In this document: positions 36,238-45,246 of the stretch, one piece after another | How positions within the stretch are numbered: position 1 is the first letter of the stretch | Layout: every line of letters begins with the position of its first letter | Assembly (NCBI RefSeq): GCF_027531025.1 | Contig: NZ_JAPZQX010000001.1 | Coordinates: 1-64,000 of the forward strand | Direction of reading: 5' to 3' | Length of the DNA: 64,000 nt | From: Novosphingobium sp. | Lineage (GTDB): Bacteria > Pseudomonadota > Alphaproteobacteria > Sphingomonadales > Sphingomonadaceae | Translations under genes and position numbers: made by a program | Notes under the pieces: model-generated | Database searches by the model: none | Seen by the model: the letters and a program-made list of their open reading frames with translations, nothing else | What the model was told of the DNA's origin: nothing

Positions 36238-36255
36238 TGATACCATATGGTATCA
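36238..36255. promoter_or_regulatory. Perfect 18-bp palindrome between acyl-CoA synthetase and acyl-CoA dehydrogenase
   Basis: TGATACCATATGGTATCA is its own exact reverse complement. It lies 34 bp upstream of the synthetase start and 165 bp upstream of the dehydrogenase start, the place expected for a dimeric repressor of both divergent genes. The length and symmetry suit GntR- or TetR-type regulators. No regulator gene is adjacent, so it would be controlled from elsewhere. Confidence 0.65.
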
Positions 36256-36420
36256 AATAGCAAGAGCCGGATTTGCTGTTGGCAATGTTGTTGCGGTAAC
36301 TGGCCGCCGGAATTTCCAATTGCGCCCGCCAGGGTCGCATGCTGGACCAGATCGATCATGCATCCCATGGGTGCAGCGTGTAACATCCGGAGTCTCACCT
36401 CCACCTTACGGGAAACGGCC

Positions 36421-37743
36421 ATGGCAGACCACTCATCCACTCCCTCGCCTTCGGGCTTCGGCTTCAATCCGCGCGATCCGCTGAACGATCTGCGGATGTC
36501 GGAAGCCGCCATCCCGCTTTATGAGAAGGTCCGCGATTTCGTCCGCGACGTGGTGGAGCCGATGAGCGTGGAATTCCACCGCCTTGGCGCCGGGCGCCCC
36601 GATCCCTGGCAATATGCCCCGGGCCAGCTTGAAGTGCTGGAAGCGGCCAAGGACAAGGCCAAGGCCGCTGGCCTGTGGAACTTCTTCCTGCCCAATGCCG
36701 AAACCGGCGAGGGGCTGTCCAACCTCGACTATGCCTACATCGCCTTCGAACTCGGCAAGAACGAGCTGGCCTCGCAGGTGATGAACTGCAGCGCGCCCGA
36801 TACCGGCAACATGGAAGTGCTGGAACGGGTCGGCACACCTGCACAGAAGGAACAGTGGCTGAAGCCGCTGCTGGAAGGCAAGATCCGCTCCGCTTTCGCC
36901 ATGACCGAGCCCGACATGGCCTCGTCCGATGCCAAGAACATCCGCTGCCAAGCCGTGCTGCAGGGCAACGAATACGTCATCAATGGCGAGAAGCACTATA
37001 TCTCGGGCGCGGGCGATCCGCGCTGCAAGATCATGATCGTGATGGTCCAGACCAATCCCGATGCGCCCACCAACCGCCAGCAATCGCAGATCCTGGTGCC
37101 GATGGACACGCCGGGCGTCACCGTGGTCGGGCCGATGAACGTGTTCGGCGATCCCGATGCCCCGCACGGCCATATGCACATCGTGTTCGAGAACGTGCGA
37201 GTGCCCAAAGAGAACATGCTGCTGGGCGAAGGGCGCGGGTTCGAGATTTCGCAGCTGCGGCTGGGGCCGGGCCGGATCCACCACTGCATGCGCGCGATTG
37301 GCCGGGCCGAGAAGGCGCTGGACCTGATGGTGCAGCGCGGGACCGAACGCGTTGCCTTCGGCAAGCCGATCATCCAGCTGGGCGGCAATATCGAGAAGAT
37401 CAGCCGCGCCCGGATCGAGATCGAATCGATGCGGCTGATGGTGCTGAAGGCGGCCAAGGCGATGGACGTGCTGGGCAACCGCGAGGCGCGGGTGTGGATC
37501 CACATGGTCAAGGCACTGGTGCCCGAACGGGTCTGCGACATCATCGATCAGGCGATCCAGATGTACGGCGCGCTGGGCGTCTCGCAGAAGACCCCGCTGG
37601 CCGCGCTCTATACCAAGTCGCGCACCCTGCGGATCGCCGATGGCCCCGACGAGGTGCACCACATGGTGGTGGGCCGCAACGAGCTGAACGTGGTGCGCGA
37701 TACCGCGGCCGATCCCTCGATCGCGGCGGTGTTCCGCAACTAG
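36421..37743 (+). CDS. Acyl-CoA dehydrogenase (ACAD10/11-like)
   Basis: The 440-residue flavoenzyme shows the FAD/substrate motifs IRSAFAMTEPDMASSDAKNI and GEKHYISGAGDPRCKIMIVM. The C-terminal helical domain has RVAFGKPIIQLGGNIEKISRARIEIESMRL, MYGALGVSQKTPLA and RIADGPDEVHHMVVGRNEL. It introduces the alpha-beta double bond in an acyl-CoA. The ATG at 36421 follows ACGGGAA at usable spacing; longer frames upstream run through the promoter. It is divergent from the acyl-CoA synthetase across the palindrome and fits the same oxidation route. Confidence 0.93.
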   Translation: MADHSSTPSPSGFGFNPRDPLNDLRMSEAAIPLYEKVRDFVRDVVEPMSVEFHRLGAGRPDPWQYAPGQLEVLEAAKDKAKAAGLWNFFLPNAETGEGLSNLDYAYIAFELGKNELASQVMNCSAPDTGNMEVLERVGTPAQKEQWLKPLLEGKIRSAFAMTEPDMASSDAKNIRCQAVLQGNEYVINGEKHYISGAGDPRCKIMIVMVQTNPDAPTNRQQSQILVPMDTPGVTVVGPMNVFGDPDAPHGHMHIVFENVRVPKENMLLGEGRGFEISQLRLGPGRIHHCMRAIGRAEKALDLMVQRGTERVAFGKPIIQLGGNIEKISRARIEIESMRLMVLKAAKAMDVLGNREARVWIHMVKALVPERVCDIIDQAIQMYGALGVSQKTPLAALYTKSRTLRIADGPDEVHHMVVGRNELNVVRDTAADPSIAAVFRN

Positions 37744-38705
37744 CCTGCGGGCACGCGCCGGACGCAGCGAAAGCCGATGTGGCTGGTGGCGGTGTCGATC
37801 ATTTCCGGGTGACGCGCCGCCGGGCGGAACCGCTGGCAATGGTTCAGCGCGCATAGGTGCGATCCGCCTTTCAGCACCTTGCGCCCGATCCGGATCTCCG
37901 GCTGGGCCGGATCGAAGCTGTCACGCAGCTTGCCGCCGCGCGGATTGCTGATCGCGCAGCAGGCCTGGCCATGCTTCTTCTTCGGCGCGGCAGGATGTTC
38001 GCTCCACCAGTCGGCTGTCCATTCCCAGACATTGCCGACCATGTCGTAAAGCCCGTGGCCATTGGGCGGGAAGCTGCGCACTGGCGAGGTCCGCTCCCAG
38101 CCATCCTCGCGCGTGTTGGCAAAAGGGAACAGCCCCTGCCAGTAATTGGCCAGCATCTTGCCCTCGGGCGCAAGTTCGTCACCCCAGGCGAACTCCTTGC
38201 CTTCCAGCCCGCCGCGTGCGGCAAATTCGTGCTCGGCCTCGGTCGGCAGGTCCTTGCCGACCCACTTCGCATAGGCCTCGGCATCGGCCCAGGCGACCTG
38301 GACCACCGGATGGTCCCAGAGCTCGAGACTGTCGAGGTCGCTGTCTGGCCCCAGCGGGTGACGCCAGTCCGCCCCCGGGGTGAAGCGCCACCAGTGGTGA
38401 TACTCGGCCAGCGGGACCGGCCCGGCCGTCTTGGTGAAGACCAGCGATCCGGGCTGGGCATATTCGGGCAGCATCCCCGGATAGTCCTTCGGATCGGGCG
38501 CGATCTCGGCCAGGGTGACATGGCCGGTCGCCGCGACAAAGCGCGCGAATTCCCGGTTGGTGACCGGGGTTTCATCGATCCAGAAGCCATCCACCTTCAC
38601 CCGGCGCAGCGGGCGCTCTTCCGGATAGAAGGCTTCCGAACCCATGGTGAAGGTGCCGCCGGGGATAAACCGCATTCCGGCTGGATCGGCGTGATCGGCG
38701 GTCAT
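37740..38705 (-). CDS. Formylglycine-generating enzyme (sulfatase-modifying factor)
   Basis: The 321-residue protein oxidises the sulfatase active-site Cys to formylglycine. It begins with MRFIPGGTFTMGSEAFYPEERPLRRV and has YDMVGNVWEWTADWW. The C-terminal LKGGSHLCALNHCQRFRPAAR holds the two copper-binding/catalytic cysteines (C285 and C290). Length and motifs match aerobic FGEs. It lacks a signal peptide, as expected for cytosolic modification before export. It probably serves the sulfatases at 17593, 19132 and 20550. Its 3' end overlaps that of the convergent acyl-CoA dehydrogenase by 4 bp. Confidence 0.93.
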   Translation of the reverse strand: MTADHADPAGMRFIPGGTFTMGSEAFYPEERPLRRVKVDGFWIDETPVTNREFARFVAATGHVTLAEIAPDPKDYPGMLPEYAQPGSLVFTKTAGPVPLAEYHHWWRFTPGADWRHPLGPDSDLDSLELWDHPVVQVAWADAEAYAKWVGKDLPTEAEHEFAARGGLEGKEFAWGDELAPEGKMLANYWQGLFPFANTREDGWERTSPVRSFPPNGHGLYDMVGNVWEWTADWWSEHPAAPKKKHGQACCAISNPRGGKLRDSFDPAQPEIRIGRKVLKGGSHLCALNHCQRFRPAARHPEMIDTATSHIGFRCVRRVPAG

Positions 38706-38859
38706 GGTTCCTCTGGCCCGGTACGCCGCCGCTGCGGCCGACGTGGCCGCACCATTCACCATCCCGGCAATGTGGGCAAGGCCGCCTGTTCCCGCTTGTG
38801 AAAGCGCGATCCGGGCGATAGCCCTGTCTCCCACGCAAGGAGGGCGGTCCGGACCGGGC

Positions 38860-40833
38860 ATGGGGGTCAACGGCACCAGTGAAATCGGCTTGAGCGCCCC
38901 GCAACCGGTGCTCGATGTGGGGGTAACCGGCCATCGCAGCCGCCACCCCGTGTTCTCCGCCAACAGCGAGGCCATTGCCGCGACCCTGGCTGACCTGCTC
39001 GGGTCGATCGAGCGGATCGCCAGCGAAACGGGACCCTCCAGCGCCCCGGCCCGGCTCCACTCGCTGCTCGCCTATGGGGCGGACATGATGGCGGTGGGGG
39101 CTGCAACGGCGCGGGGCTGGCCCGTGGCGGCGCCGCTGCCGTTCGGGAGTCGGCTCAACCTGGCGATCAATGCCCAGCCCTCCAACCTTGATGACATGGA
39201 GCGGTTGCTGGCCGGGGCGGAACCCGAGGAACCCGAAGTGGCGCAGCGCGCTGCCGAGATCCGCCAGGGCGGCAAGCAGGTGGGCATCTTCGAACTGGCC
39301 GAGCAGGACGCCGCGGTCGAAGACCTCTATCGCCGCCATCTGGGCGATCCCGCCGATCCGGCCGCCCAGCAGGCCTTCTACGCGCTCTGCTCCGATCGCG
39401 CCGCCATGGCCGCGCGGGTCATGATCGAGCATTCCGACCTGCTGATCGGGATCTGGGACGGCGAAACGCGCGGGGCGATCGGCGGCACCCGGCATACGAT
39501 CGAGGCGGCGCTGGAGCTGGGCGTTCCGGTGGTCTGGATCGACGCGCGCCAGCCGGCCGGATGGCGCGTGCTTCACGCGGCCGAGGAACTGGCCGGGATC
39601 GGGCGCCGGGAGGCGCTGGAGCGCGACGAGGCCGGCCTGCGCGCGGTTATCGGCGACGCCCTGCTGCCGTCCGGGGACAGCTGGCAACGGGCCCGCGGGC
39701 ACGAGCGCTGGCGGCCCCGGAGCAATCCGTTGCTGCAGGCCTATCGCCGGATCGAAACCCTGTTTGGCGAGCCCTGGCAGCGCCCGTTCCGCTCCCTGAC
39801 CCAGCGCTATGAGAACCCCGAAGCCATCGTGCGGGGCAGCGCGGCGCCCCTGCTGGCAGCGGTGGCCGCCCTGCCCGGCGGCGATCCCGCGATCCCGGAC
39901 AGGATTGCGACCGGCGTCCTCAAGCCGTTTGCCTGGACCGATGGCCTCTCGACCTGGCTGGCCGATGCCTATCGCGGATCGATGGTACTGAGCTTCTTCC
40001 TGTCCGCCTTCGCGATCGTTGGCGGGATTGCCTATCTGCCGGTGGCGACGGTCGATCAGAAATGGGCCTTTGCCTTGTTCGAGTTCGCCTTGCTGGCGGC
40101 GATCATCGGCATTTTCATCATGGGCAAGCGGCTGCGCTGGCATCAGCGCTGGTTCGCGATGCGCCGGGTGGCCGAGTATTTCCGGCACGCGCCGATCATG
40201 CTGCTGCTGGGCGCGGCGCGATCGACCGGGCGCTGGCCGCGCGGAACGGGCGGGAACTGGCCCGAATGGTACGCGCGCCATGCCTTGCGGACGATCGGCC
40301 TGCCGCAGATGCGGGTTACGGCCCCATTCCTGCGGGCCGCGCTGGAACTGATGCGCGACCATCACATCGAACCGCAGCGGCACTATCATCTCGCCAAGGC
40401 AGACCGCCTGCACCGGGCGCAGCACAATCTCGACCGCCTGTCGGAAAGCCTGTTCGTGCTCGCCGTGCTGTCGGTCGCCTGTTACCTGGTGATCGAGCTG
40501 GGGGCCGCGCTGGGCTGGCTGCCCCGCCACCTGCCGCACGATGTCGCCAAGGCCTTCACCTTTGTCGGCGTCCTGCTGCCGACCCTCGGCGGGGCCTTCG
40601 CCGGGGTGCATTACTTCGGGGACTTCGAGCGGTTCGCCGGCATTTCGGAAGTGACCGCGGAAAAGCTGGGCGACGTGGCGGTGCGGATCGCCATCCTGCT
40701 CGACGCACCCGATGCCGACATCAGCTATGCCAGCGTTTCGGCCCTGGCCCATGCGATCGACGAAATCGTGGTGGACGAGATCGAAAACTGGCAATCTGTC
40801 TTTGGCGGGAAGCACATAACGGTTCCGGTCTGA
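38860..40833 (+). CDS. SLOG-like protein with C-terminal membrane helices
   Basis: The 657-residue protein starts with VLDVGVTGHRSRHPVF, the G-x-TGHR pattern typical of SLOG-superfamily nucleotide-binding domains. A Rossmann-like region follows up to about 270 (SLLAYGADMMAVGAATARGW, HSDLLIGIWDGETRGAIGG). The second half has about four hydrophobic helices in two pairs (MVLSFFLSAFAIVGGIAYL, FALLAAIIGIFIMGK, LFVLAVLSVACYLVIELGA, FTFVGVLLPTLGGAFAGVHYF), with a soluble helical insert between. The ATG at 38860 has no close ribosome-binding site: AAGGAGG lies 16 bp further up. SLOG proteins with membrane modules are predicted nucleotide sensors or effectors in conflict systems; the role here is not established. 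Confidence 0.65.
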   Translation: MGVNGTSEIGLSAPQPVLDVGVTGHRSRHPVFSANSEAIAATLADLLGSIERIASETGPSSAPARLHSLLAYGADMMAVGAATARGWPVAAPLPFGSRLNLAINAQPSNLDDMERLLAGAEPEEPEVAQRAAEIRQGGKQVGIFELAEQDAAVEDLYRRHLGDPADPAAQQAFYALCSDRAAMAARVMIEHSDLLIGIWDGETRGAIGGTRHTIEAALELGVPVVWIDARQPAGWRVLHAAEELAGIGRREALERDEAGLRAVIGDALLPSGDSWQRARGHERWRPRSNPLLQAYRRIETLFGEPWQRPFRSLTQRYENPEAIVRGSAAPLLAAVAALPGGDPAIPDRIATGVLKPFAWTDGLSTWLADAYRGSMVLSFFLSAFAIVGGIAYLPVATVDQKWAFALFEFALLAAIIGIFIMGKRLRWHQRWFAMRRVAEYFRHAPIMLLLGAARSTGRWPRGTGGNWPEWYARHALRTIGLPQMRVTAPFLRAALELMRDHHIEPQRHYHLAKADRLHRAQHNLDRLSESLFVLAVLSVACYLVIELGAALGWLPRHLPHDVAKAFTFVGVLLPTLGGAFAGVHYFGDFERFAGISEVTAEKLGDVAVRIAILLDAPDADISYASVSALAHAIDEIVVDEIENWQSVFGGKHITVPV

Positions 40834-40869
40834 CCAGCCGGAAAGGGCCAGTCAGCTTGGGGGGGTGAC

Positions 40870-42849
40870 ATGGGGCAAGCAGATCTTATCGGGAAGGTTC
40901 TCCACTCGCTGGCCATCCCAACGCTTGTCATGATCGCGGCGCCGGTGTGGGCGGAGCAGTCCCAATCCCAAGGTCCGGCCGACCAGTCCGTGGCCACCAA
41001 AGCCGGGGAGCGCTGTGATCCGCTGGGGGACGAACGGACAGTTTGCCCAGGTGACCCGCGCCTGCGGATCGGGTTGCGGGACAATCTGGGCGAAGCGCTG
41101 CCAAAACTGGAGGCAATTGTCCGCGGGCACCCAAGGGTCAAGCTGGGATGGCCGGCGCGGTTTGAGATATCGCGCTATCTCGAATACCCGAAGCTGGTCG
41201 GGCTGGCCGACATGGGACGGGGGACAGAAGCCAACAACGGCTTCGTGTATCCCGGAATGACATATCTCAACTCGACCTATCCGGGATACAATCCCGATCC
41301 TGTGGTGATTGGCTATGCGGAGGATCCCGATCTGCCCGCGAAGTTCGATCAGGCATTGCGCCTGATCGAACGGGTTGGCGCCTTGAACGCACTGGTTGAT
41401 GGCAGTGCCGGCGGTGACGACCAGCCCTATGCCTTTTGCCTCGAGCCCCAGGGTCAGGATTGCCCGGCCAATGGAGAATCCGAGATCAGGGAGGTCGATC
41501 CCCAGATCGACTGGACCATCGGCCTGCGCAACCAGAGCAGCCAGCCGCGCTATTTCTATGTTCTGGCCATCAATCCCGACAATGAACTGCGCGTCCTGCT
41601 GACCCCTTACGATGGCGATGGCCTTGCCCTGCAACCCGGAGCCCTGCTTGCATCCCGCAATCCCTATTTTGCGCTGCGGGGGCGCACCCAGTTCTTCGTC
41701 GTTGACCGGGCCAAGCCATTCGACCCGCGTCTGCTGGCTCCCGTGCCGGGCAGTCGCGATCTGACCTTCAACTGCGATGGCGGGCTTGAGCCGGAGCTGT
41801 GTTCCGCCTTGACGGGCAAGAACTGGTCGAAGCCCGACGCAGCCACGCTGGAAAATGATGGTCAGACCGTCACCCAGCGAACGATCTATTTCGACCGGGA
41901 ACCGGCCCCCGCCGCGGGCGGAGGCTGGCCGCCGCCGGAAGGCTATGCCCCGTGGCAGGCGCAGATCTATTCCACCCAGACCTACAGCCGCGAACAGATC
42001 GAGGCCGATAGCAGGCTGGGGGTGAACGGCAAGTTCCTGGCCCAGCAGGCGCGCTACCAGCTCTATCACCGCTGCGGCGGCTCGCTGATTGCGCCCGACA
42101 TCGTGCTGACGGCCGCGCATTGCGTGGCCAATGGCGCCGCGGTGGAGGGGGTGAAGGTCCTCACCACGCGCGAGGTGCGGCTGGGCACGCAGGACCTCAG
42201 GGTTCCGGGCGATACCTACCGGATCGCGGCCGTGGTGGTGCACGAAGGTTATCGCGGCGGGCAGCAGCGCGATGACCTGGCCCTGCTGCGCATTGTCCGC
42301 AAGACCGGCAGCAAGGCGCAGGTGCCGATTGTTCTCCCGCATCAGGCGCCGGGTCTGGCGCGGATTGCGCCCAAGGCCCCGCTCAGCGTGCTGGGCTGGG
42401 GCTATACCCGTGTGGTCGAACGCGGCGAGCGGCACGAAGTGACCGAGGACGGTCCGCAGTTCGCCCAACCGCTGTTGCAGAAGGCCGACATGGAAGTGTT
42501 CGACACCGAGCGTTGCCGCAAGCTGCGCAGCTATGGCGACATTTACAAGACCATCTGCGCGGTTTCGCTGTCGACCCGCCAGGAGCCAGGCCATGCCTTC
42601 AGCTGCCGCGGCGACAGTGGTGGCCCGATCATCCAGGAACGGGGCCGCACCATCGTCCAGGTCGGGGTGGTATCCGGCGGGGTGGGCTGCGGCGCCTTCG
42701 AGAACGGCCAGCAGAACCCGTCGCGGTTTGTCGATCTCAGGCAATATGCCGGCTGGTTGGAAGCAGCCAAGCGGCGCGTTGCGCAGCTGTCCGGCACGGT
42801 CGAACGGCTGGCCGAACCGGTACCGACGGCAAGCGCGCGCCGACCGTGA
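40870..42849 (+). CDS. Secreted trypsin-like serine protease with N-terminal accessory domain
   Basis: The 659-residue protein has a signal peptide (LAIPTLVMIAAPVWA). Residues about 30-340 form an N-terminal region containing RYFYVLAINPDNELRVLLTPYDGDGLAL, similar in style to DUF4384-type domains. The C-terminal third is a chymotrypsin-fold protease with His417 (LTAAHC), Asp469 (RDDLALLRI) and Ser583 (CRGDSGGP). It should act in the periplasm or outside the cell. GGGGGGG lies 4 bp before the ATG. It is followed by a close paralogue, so a tandem duplication is evident. The SLOG-like gene ends 36 bp upstream. Confidence 0.88.
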   Translation: MGQADLIGKVLHSLAIPTLVMIAAPVWAEQSQSQGPADQSVATKAGERCDPLGDERTVCPGDPRLRIGLRDNLGEALPKLEAIVRGHPRVKLGWPARFEISRYLEYPKLVGLADMGRGTEANNGFVYPGMTYLNSTYPGYNPDPVVIGYAEDPDLPAKFDQALRLIERVGALNALVDGSAGGDDQPYAFCLEPQGQDCPANGESEIREVDPQIDWTIGLRNQSSQPRYFYVLAINPDNELRVLLTPYDGDGLALQPGALLASRNPYFALRGRTQFFVVDRAKPFDPRLLAPVPGSRDLTFNCDGGLEPELCSALTGKNWSKPDAATLENDGQTVTQRTIYFDREPAPAAGGGWPPPEGYAPWQAQIYSTQTYSREQIEADSRLGVNGKFLAQQARYQLYHRCGGSLIAPDIVLTAAHCVANGAAVEGVKVLTTREVRLGTQDLRVPGDTYRIAAVVVHEGYRGGQQRDDLALLRIVRKTGSKAQVPIVLPHQAPGLARIAPKAPLSVLGWGYTRVVERGERHEVTEDGPQFAQPLLQKADMEVFDTERCRKLRSYGDIYKTICAVSLSTRQEPGHAFSCRGDSGGPIIQERGRTIVQVGVVSGGVGCGAFENGQQNPSRFVDLRQYAGWLEAAKRRVAQLSGTVERLAEPVPTASARRP

Positions 42850-42897
42850 CCGGCCAGAGGGGCCGATCTTGACCCGGACTGCAGCAGGAGTGGCAGG

Positions 42898-44913
42898 ATG
42901 AAGGCGCAGATGATGGCAAGGCGATCGATGATGGCAAAGCCGCTGCGGCGCGGCTGGAGCGGGATCGGCGCCGCGGCCTTGCTGGCGATCTCTCATGGCC
43001 AGATCTTGGCGCAGCAGCCAACCAATATCCTTCCGCCCGATCCGGCCCCTGTGTCGGCCCCTGCTCCGGCCAGCATTCAGAATGATGCCTGTTCCTATCT
43101 CAACGCCACTCGCAACAATTGCACCAACACCCGGCGGGTGACGATCGGCTGGCGCCTCAATATCGAGGCCGAACAGGACCTGCTGTGGCGAATGATCACG
43201 CGCAATCAGAAGGCGAGGGTGGGCTGGCCGGCCGAGTTCGAGATCAGCCGCGCCGAGCCTGGCAGCAAGACCCTTGTGCTGATCGACATGAAGAATGGCC
43301 CGGCTGGGTCCACCGAAACCGAAGAGGCGGCATCCTATCGCGGCCCGGACCATGAAACCGGCGAAGCGGCCCGGGCGGGGCGCGCGATCGTGATCGGCGA
43401 ACTGGATGATCCCCGGCTGGCCGACAACTTCGACCAGGCGCTGCAGAACCTCATCCGGATCCGGGCGCTGGGCCTGCTGACCTCGCAATGGCGGCGCGAC
43501 GAGTTTGCACTGTGTCTGGAGCGGGTGGACCGCGAATGCCCCGAGGAGGACGGATCGGACTTTTCATTGCTGCTACCCGGTGAAGAGGCGCGGTTCGGAT
43601 TGCGCAATGTCTCCGATCCCGCCACGGCCGGATCAAGGCCAAGCTATGTCTATGTCCTGATGGTGACCCCCGACAACCAGGTGCGGGTGATCCTCACGCC
43701 CGATGACGCGGGCGGCCAGCCACTTGCCTCTGGCCAGATTGCCATCAACCGGCGGGAAACGATCACACTGCAGGATGGACGCACCCGGTTCTTCACCCTG
43801 ATCCGGGAGGCTCCGTTCGAGCCTGGCGTTATCGTGCGCGACCCGGTTTCGGGACAGCGGAGGTTTGATTGCAGCGCCGGGCGCGAGCCCGTGCTGTGCA
43901 GCGCGCTGTCGGGCGAGAACATCGCCTTGCCCCCAAGCTGGCCCGAGGGTCCGGTCTATTGGACCATGGCCGAGCAGAGCGTGATCGTGACGCGCAAGCA
44001 ACAATTCGCAGCCGGCGGCGGGCGGACGGCAAAGGCCGGGTTCGCGCCGTGGCAGGCACAGATCTTTTCCAACCAGACCTATTCGAAGAAGCAGATCGAT
44101 GCCGACACGGCGCTGGGGCCAAAGGGCAGGATGCTGGAAAAGCAGACCGACTATCAGCTCTATCACCGCTGCGGCGGCTCGTTGATCGCGCCGGGCATCG
44201 TGCTGACCGCCGCCCATTGCGTGGCCAAGGGGCCGACCGTGGAGGGTGGCCAGGTGCTGCGCACGCGCGAGGTGCGGCTGGGAACCCAGGACCTGAGCCA
44301 ACCGGGCGCGGTCTACCGGATCGTCGCCGTGGTCGTGCACAAGGGCTACCGGACGAACAGCCAGCGCGACGATATTGCCCTGCTGCGGATCGTACCCAAG
44401 GTGGGGGTGGCGCCGCAGGTGGCCGTGCGCCTCGCGCACGAGGTTCCGGGCTTCCCGAGGGCGACACCGGGGGCGCCGATCAGCGTGCTGGGCTGGGGCT
44501 TCACCGGCGTGGTCGAGCGCGGCGAACGCCACGAAATGACCCGGGACGGGCCGCAATTCGCGGTGGCCCGGCTGCAGATCGCCGACCTCCAGGCCTTCGA
44601 CCCTGCGGAATGTGCCCGGATTCCCGGCTATGGCGATATCTTCAAGACGATCTGCGCCGTTTCCCGCAGCGATCGGCGGGATGGCTCCACCGCGTTCAGC
44701 TGTCGCGGCGACAGTGGCGGCCCGGTGGTCCGGCAACGCGGCGCCCAGATCGTGCAGGTCGGGCTGGTGTCAGGCGGAGTCGGCTGCGGGGCGATCGAGA
44801 ACGGGCAGCAGAACCCTTCGCGCTTTGTTGACCTGGCGCTTTATGGCGGCTGGATCGAGGGCGCCAAGAAGCTGGTCCGGTCCCTGACCAACGAGGTCAG
44901 GCCCTATCCCTGA
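42898..44913 (+). CDS. Secreted trypsin-like serine protease, second tandem copy
   Basis: The 671-residue paralogue of the preceding gene has the same order: an export signal (GAAALLAISHGQILAQ), an N-terminal region with PSYVYVLMVTPDNQVRVILTPDDAGGQPL, and a protease domain. The catalytic residues are His440 (LTAAHC), Asp492 (RDDIALLRI) and Ser606 (CRGDSGGP). Long stretches of the protease halves are near-identical between copies, while the N-terminal halves have diverged. That suggests shared catalysis but different recognition. The ATG at 42898 follows AGCAGGAG. A bidirectional terminator follows at 44932. Confidence 0.88.
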   Translation: MKAQMMARRSMMAKPLRRGWSGIGAAALLAISHGQILAQQPTNILPPDPAPVSAPAPASIQNDACSYLNATRNNCTNTRRVTIGWRLNIEAEQDLLWRMITRNQKARVGWPAEFEISRAEPGSKTLVLIDMKNGPAGSTETEEAASYRGPDHETGEAARAGRAIVIGELDDPRLADNFDQALQNLIRIRALGLLTSQWRRDEFALCLERVDRECPEEDGSDFSLLLPGEEARFGLRNVSDPATAGSRPSYVYVLMVTPDNQVRVILTPDDAGGQPLASGQIAINRRETITLQDGRTRFFTLIREAPFEPGVIVRDPVSGQRRFDCSAGREPVLCSALSGENIALPPSWPEGPVYWTMAEQSVIVTRKQQFAAGGGRTAKAGFAPWQAQIFSNQTYSKKQIDADTALGPKGRMLEKQTDYQLYHRCGGSLIAPGIVLTAAHCVAKGPTVEGGQVLRTREVRLGTQDLSQPGAVYRIVAVVVHKGYRTNSQRDDIALLRIVPKVGVAPQVAVRLAHEVPGFPRATPGAPISVLGWGFTGVVERGERHEMTRDGPQFAVARLQIADLQAFDPAECARIPGYGDIFKTICAVSRSDRRDGSTAFSCRGDSGGPVVRQRGAQIVQVGLVSGGVGCGAIENGQQNPSRFVDLALYGGWIEGAKKLVRSLTNEVRPYP

Positions 44914-44931
44914 GCTGCGCCACGGCCAAGA

Positions 44932-44957
44932 AAAAGGCCCGCCGCAGCGAGCCTTTT
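44932..44957. terminator. Bidirectional terminator between convergent genes
   Basis: AAAAGGC (44932-44938) and GCCTTTT (44951-44957) flank an inner CGC/GCG pair with one mismatch and a CGCA loop. The A-tract and T-tract arms make it work as a U-tailed hairpin on both strands. It sits between the protease gene and the convergent lipoprotein gene. Confidence 0.7.
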
Positions 44958-44982
44958 CCATTCAGACGGTTGCCGGACCGAA

Positions 44983-45210
44983 TTACTGGTCGGTATTGCC
45001 CTGATCGGTCGAGCCCTGATCGGTCGAGCCCTGGTCAGTGGACCCCTGATCGGTCGACTCCGTGGCAGCGGCCGTGGCGGCTTCGGTTGCCGCAGCGGTG
45101 GCCGCTTCGGTCGCGGCGGGTTCGGCAGCCGGTGCTTCTTCGGCCGGCTTGCTGCAGGCGGCGAGGGCCAGGGCCAGGGTGGCAACGGCAATAATCGTGG
45201 TCTTGCGCAT
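44983..45210 (-). CDS. Small repeat-rich lipoprotein
   Basis: The 75-residue protein has a lipoprotein signal ending in LALAACSKPAEE (Cys19). It is followed by Ala/Thr/Glu-rich repeats (AATEAATAA twice) and four copies of STDQG at the C-terminus. There is no enzymatic domain; it may be a flexible, acidic surface or periplasmic linker. The ATG at 45210 has GGGGGAG upstream, so the longer frame (to 45243) is not needed. It follows the TIR-TPR gene by 36 bp and may be co-transcribed with it. Confidence 0.75.
   Translation of the reverse strand: MRKTTIIAVATLALALAACSKPAEEAPAAEPAATEAATAAATEAATAAATESTDQGSTDQGSTDQGSTDQGNTDQ
44998..45057 (-). repeat. 15-bp tandem repeat coding for STDQG
   Basis: Four in-frame 15-bp units encode Ser-Thr-Asp-Gln-Gly, and a fifth partial unit (NTDQ) ends the lipoprotein gene. 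Units differ by only a few bases, indicating recent expansion. Confidence 0.85.
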
Positions 45211-45246
45211 TCGGTTTACTCCCCCAAGAAATGAGAATCGCATGAT

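Noticed and set aside
38572..40815. 747-residue minus-strand frame opposite the SLOG-like gene
   Set aside because: It is His/Gln/Arg-rich antisense sequence with no domain, and the opposite strand has a conserved N-terminal motif and membrane helices.
40852..43488. 878-residue minus-strand frame opposite the protease genes
   Set aside because: It mirrors two genes with clear signal peptides and catalytic triads; the reverse translation has no motif.
385..45057. CRISPR array
   Set aside because: The tandem repeats at 385-429 and 44998-45057 are in-frame coding minisatellites without spacers, and no cas genes are present.
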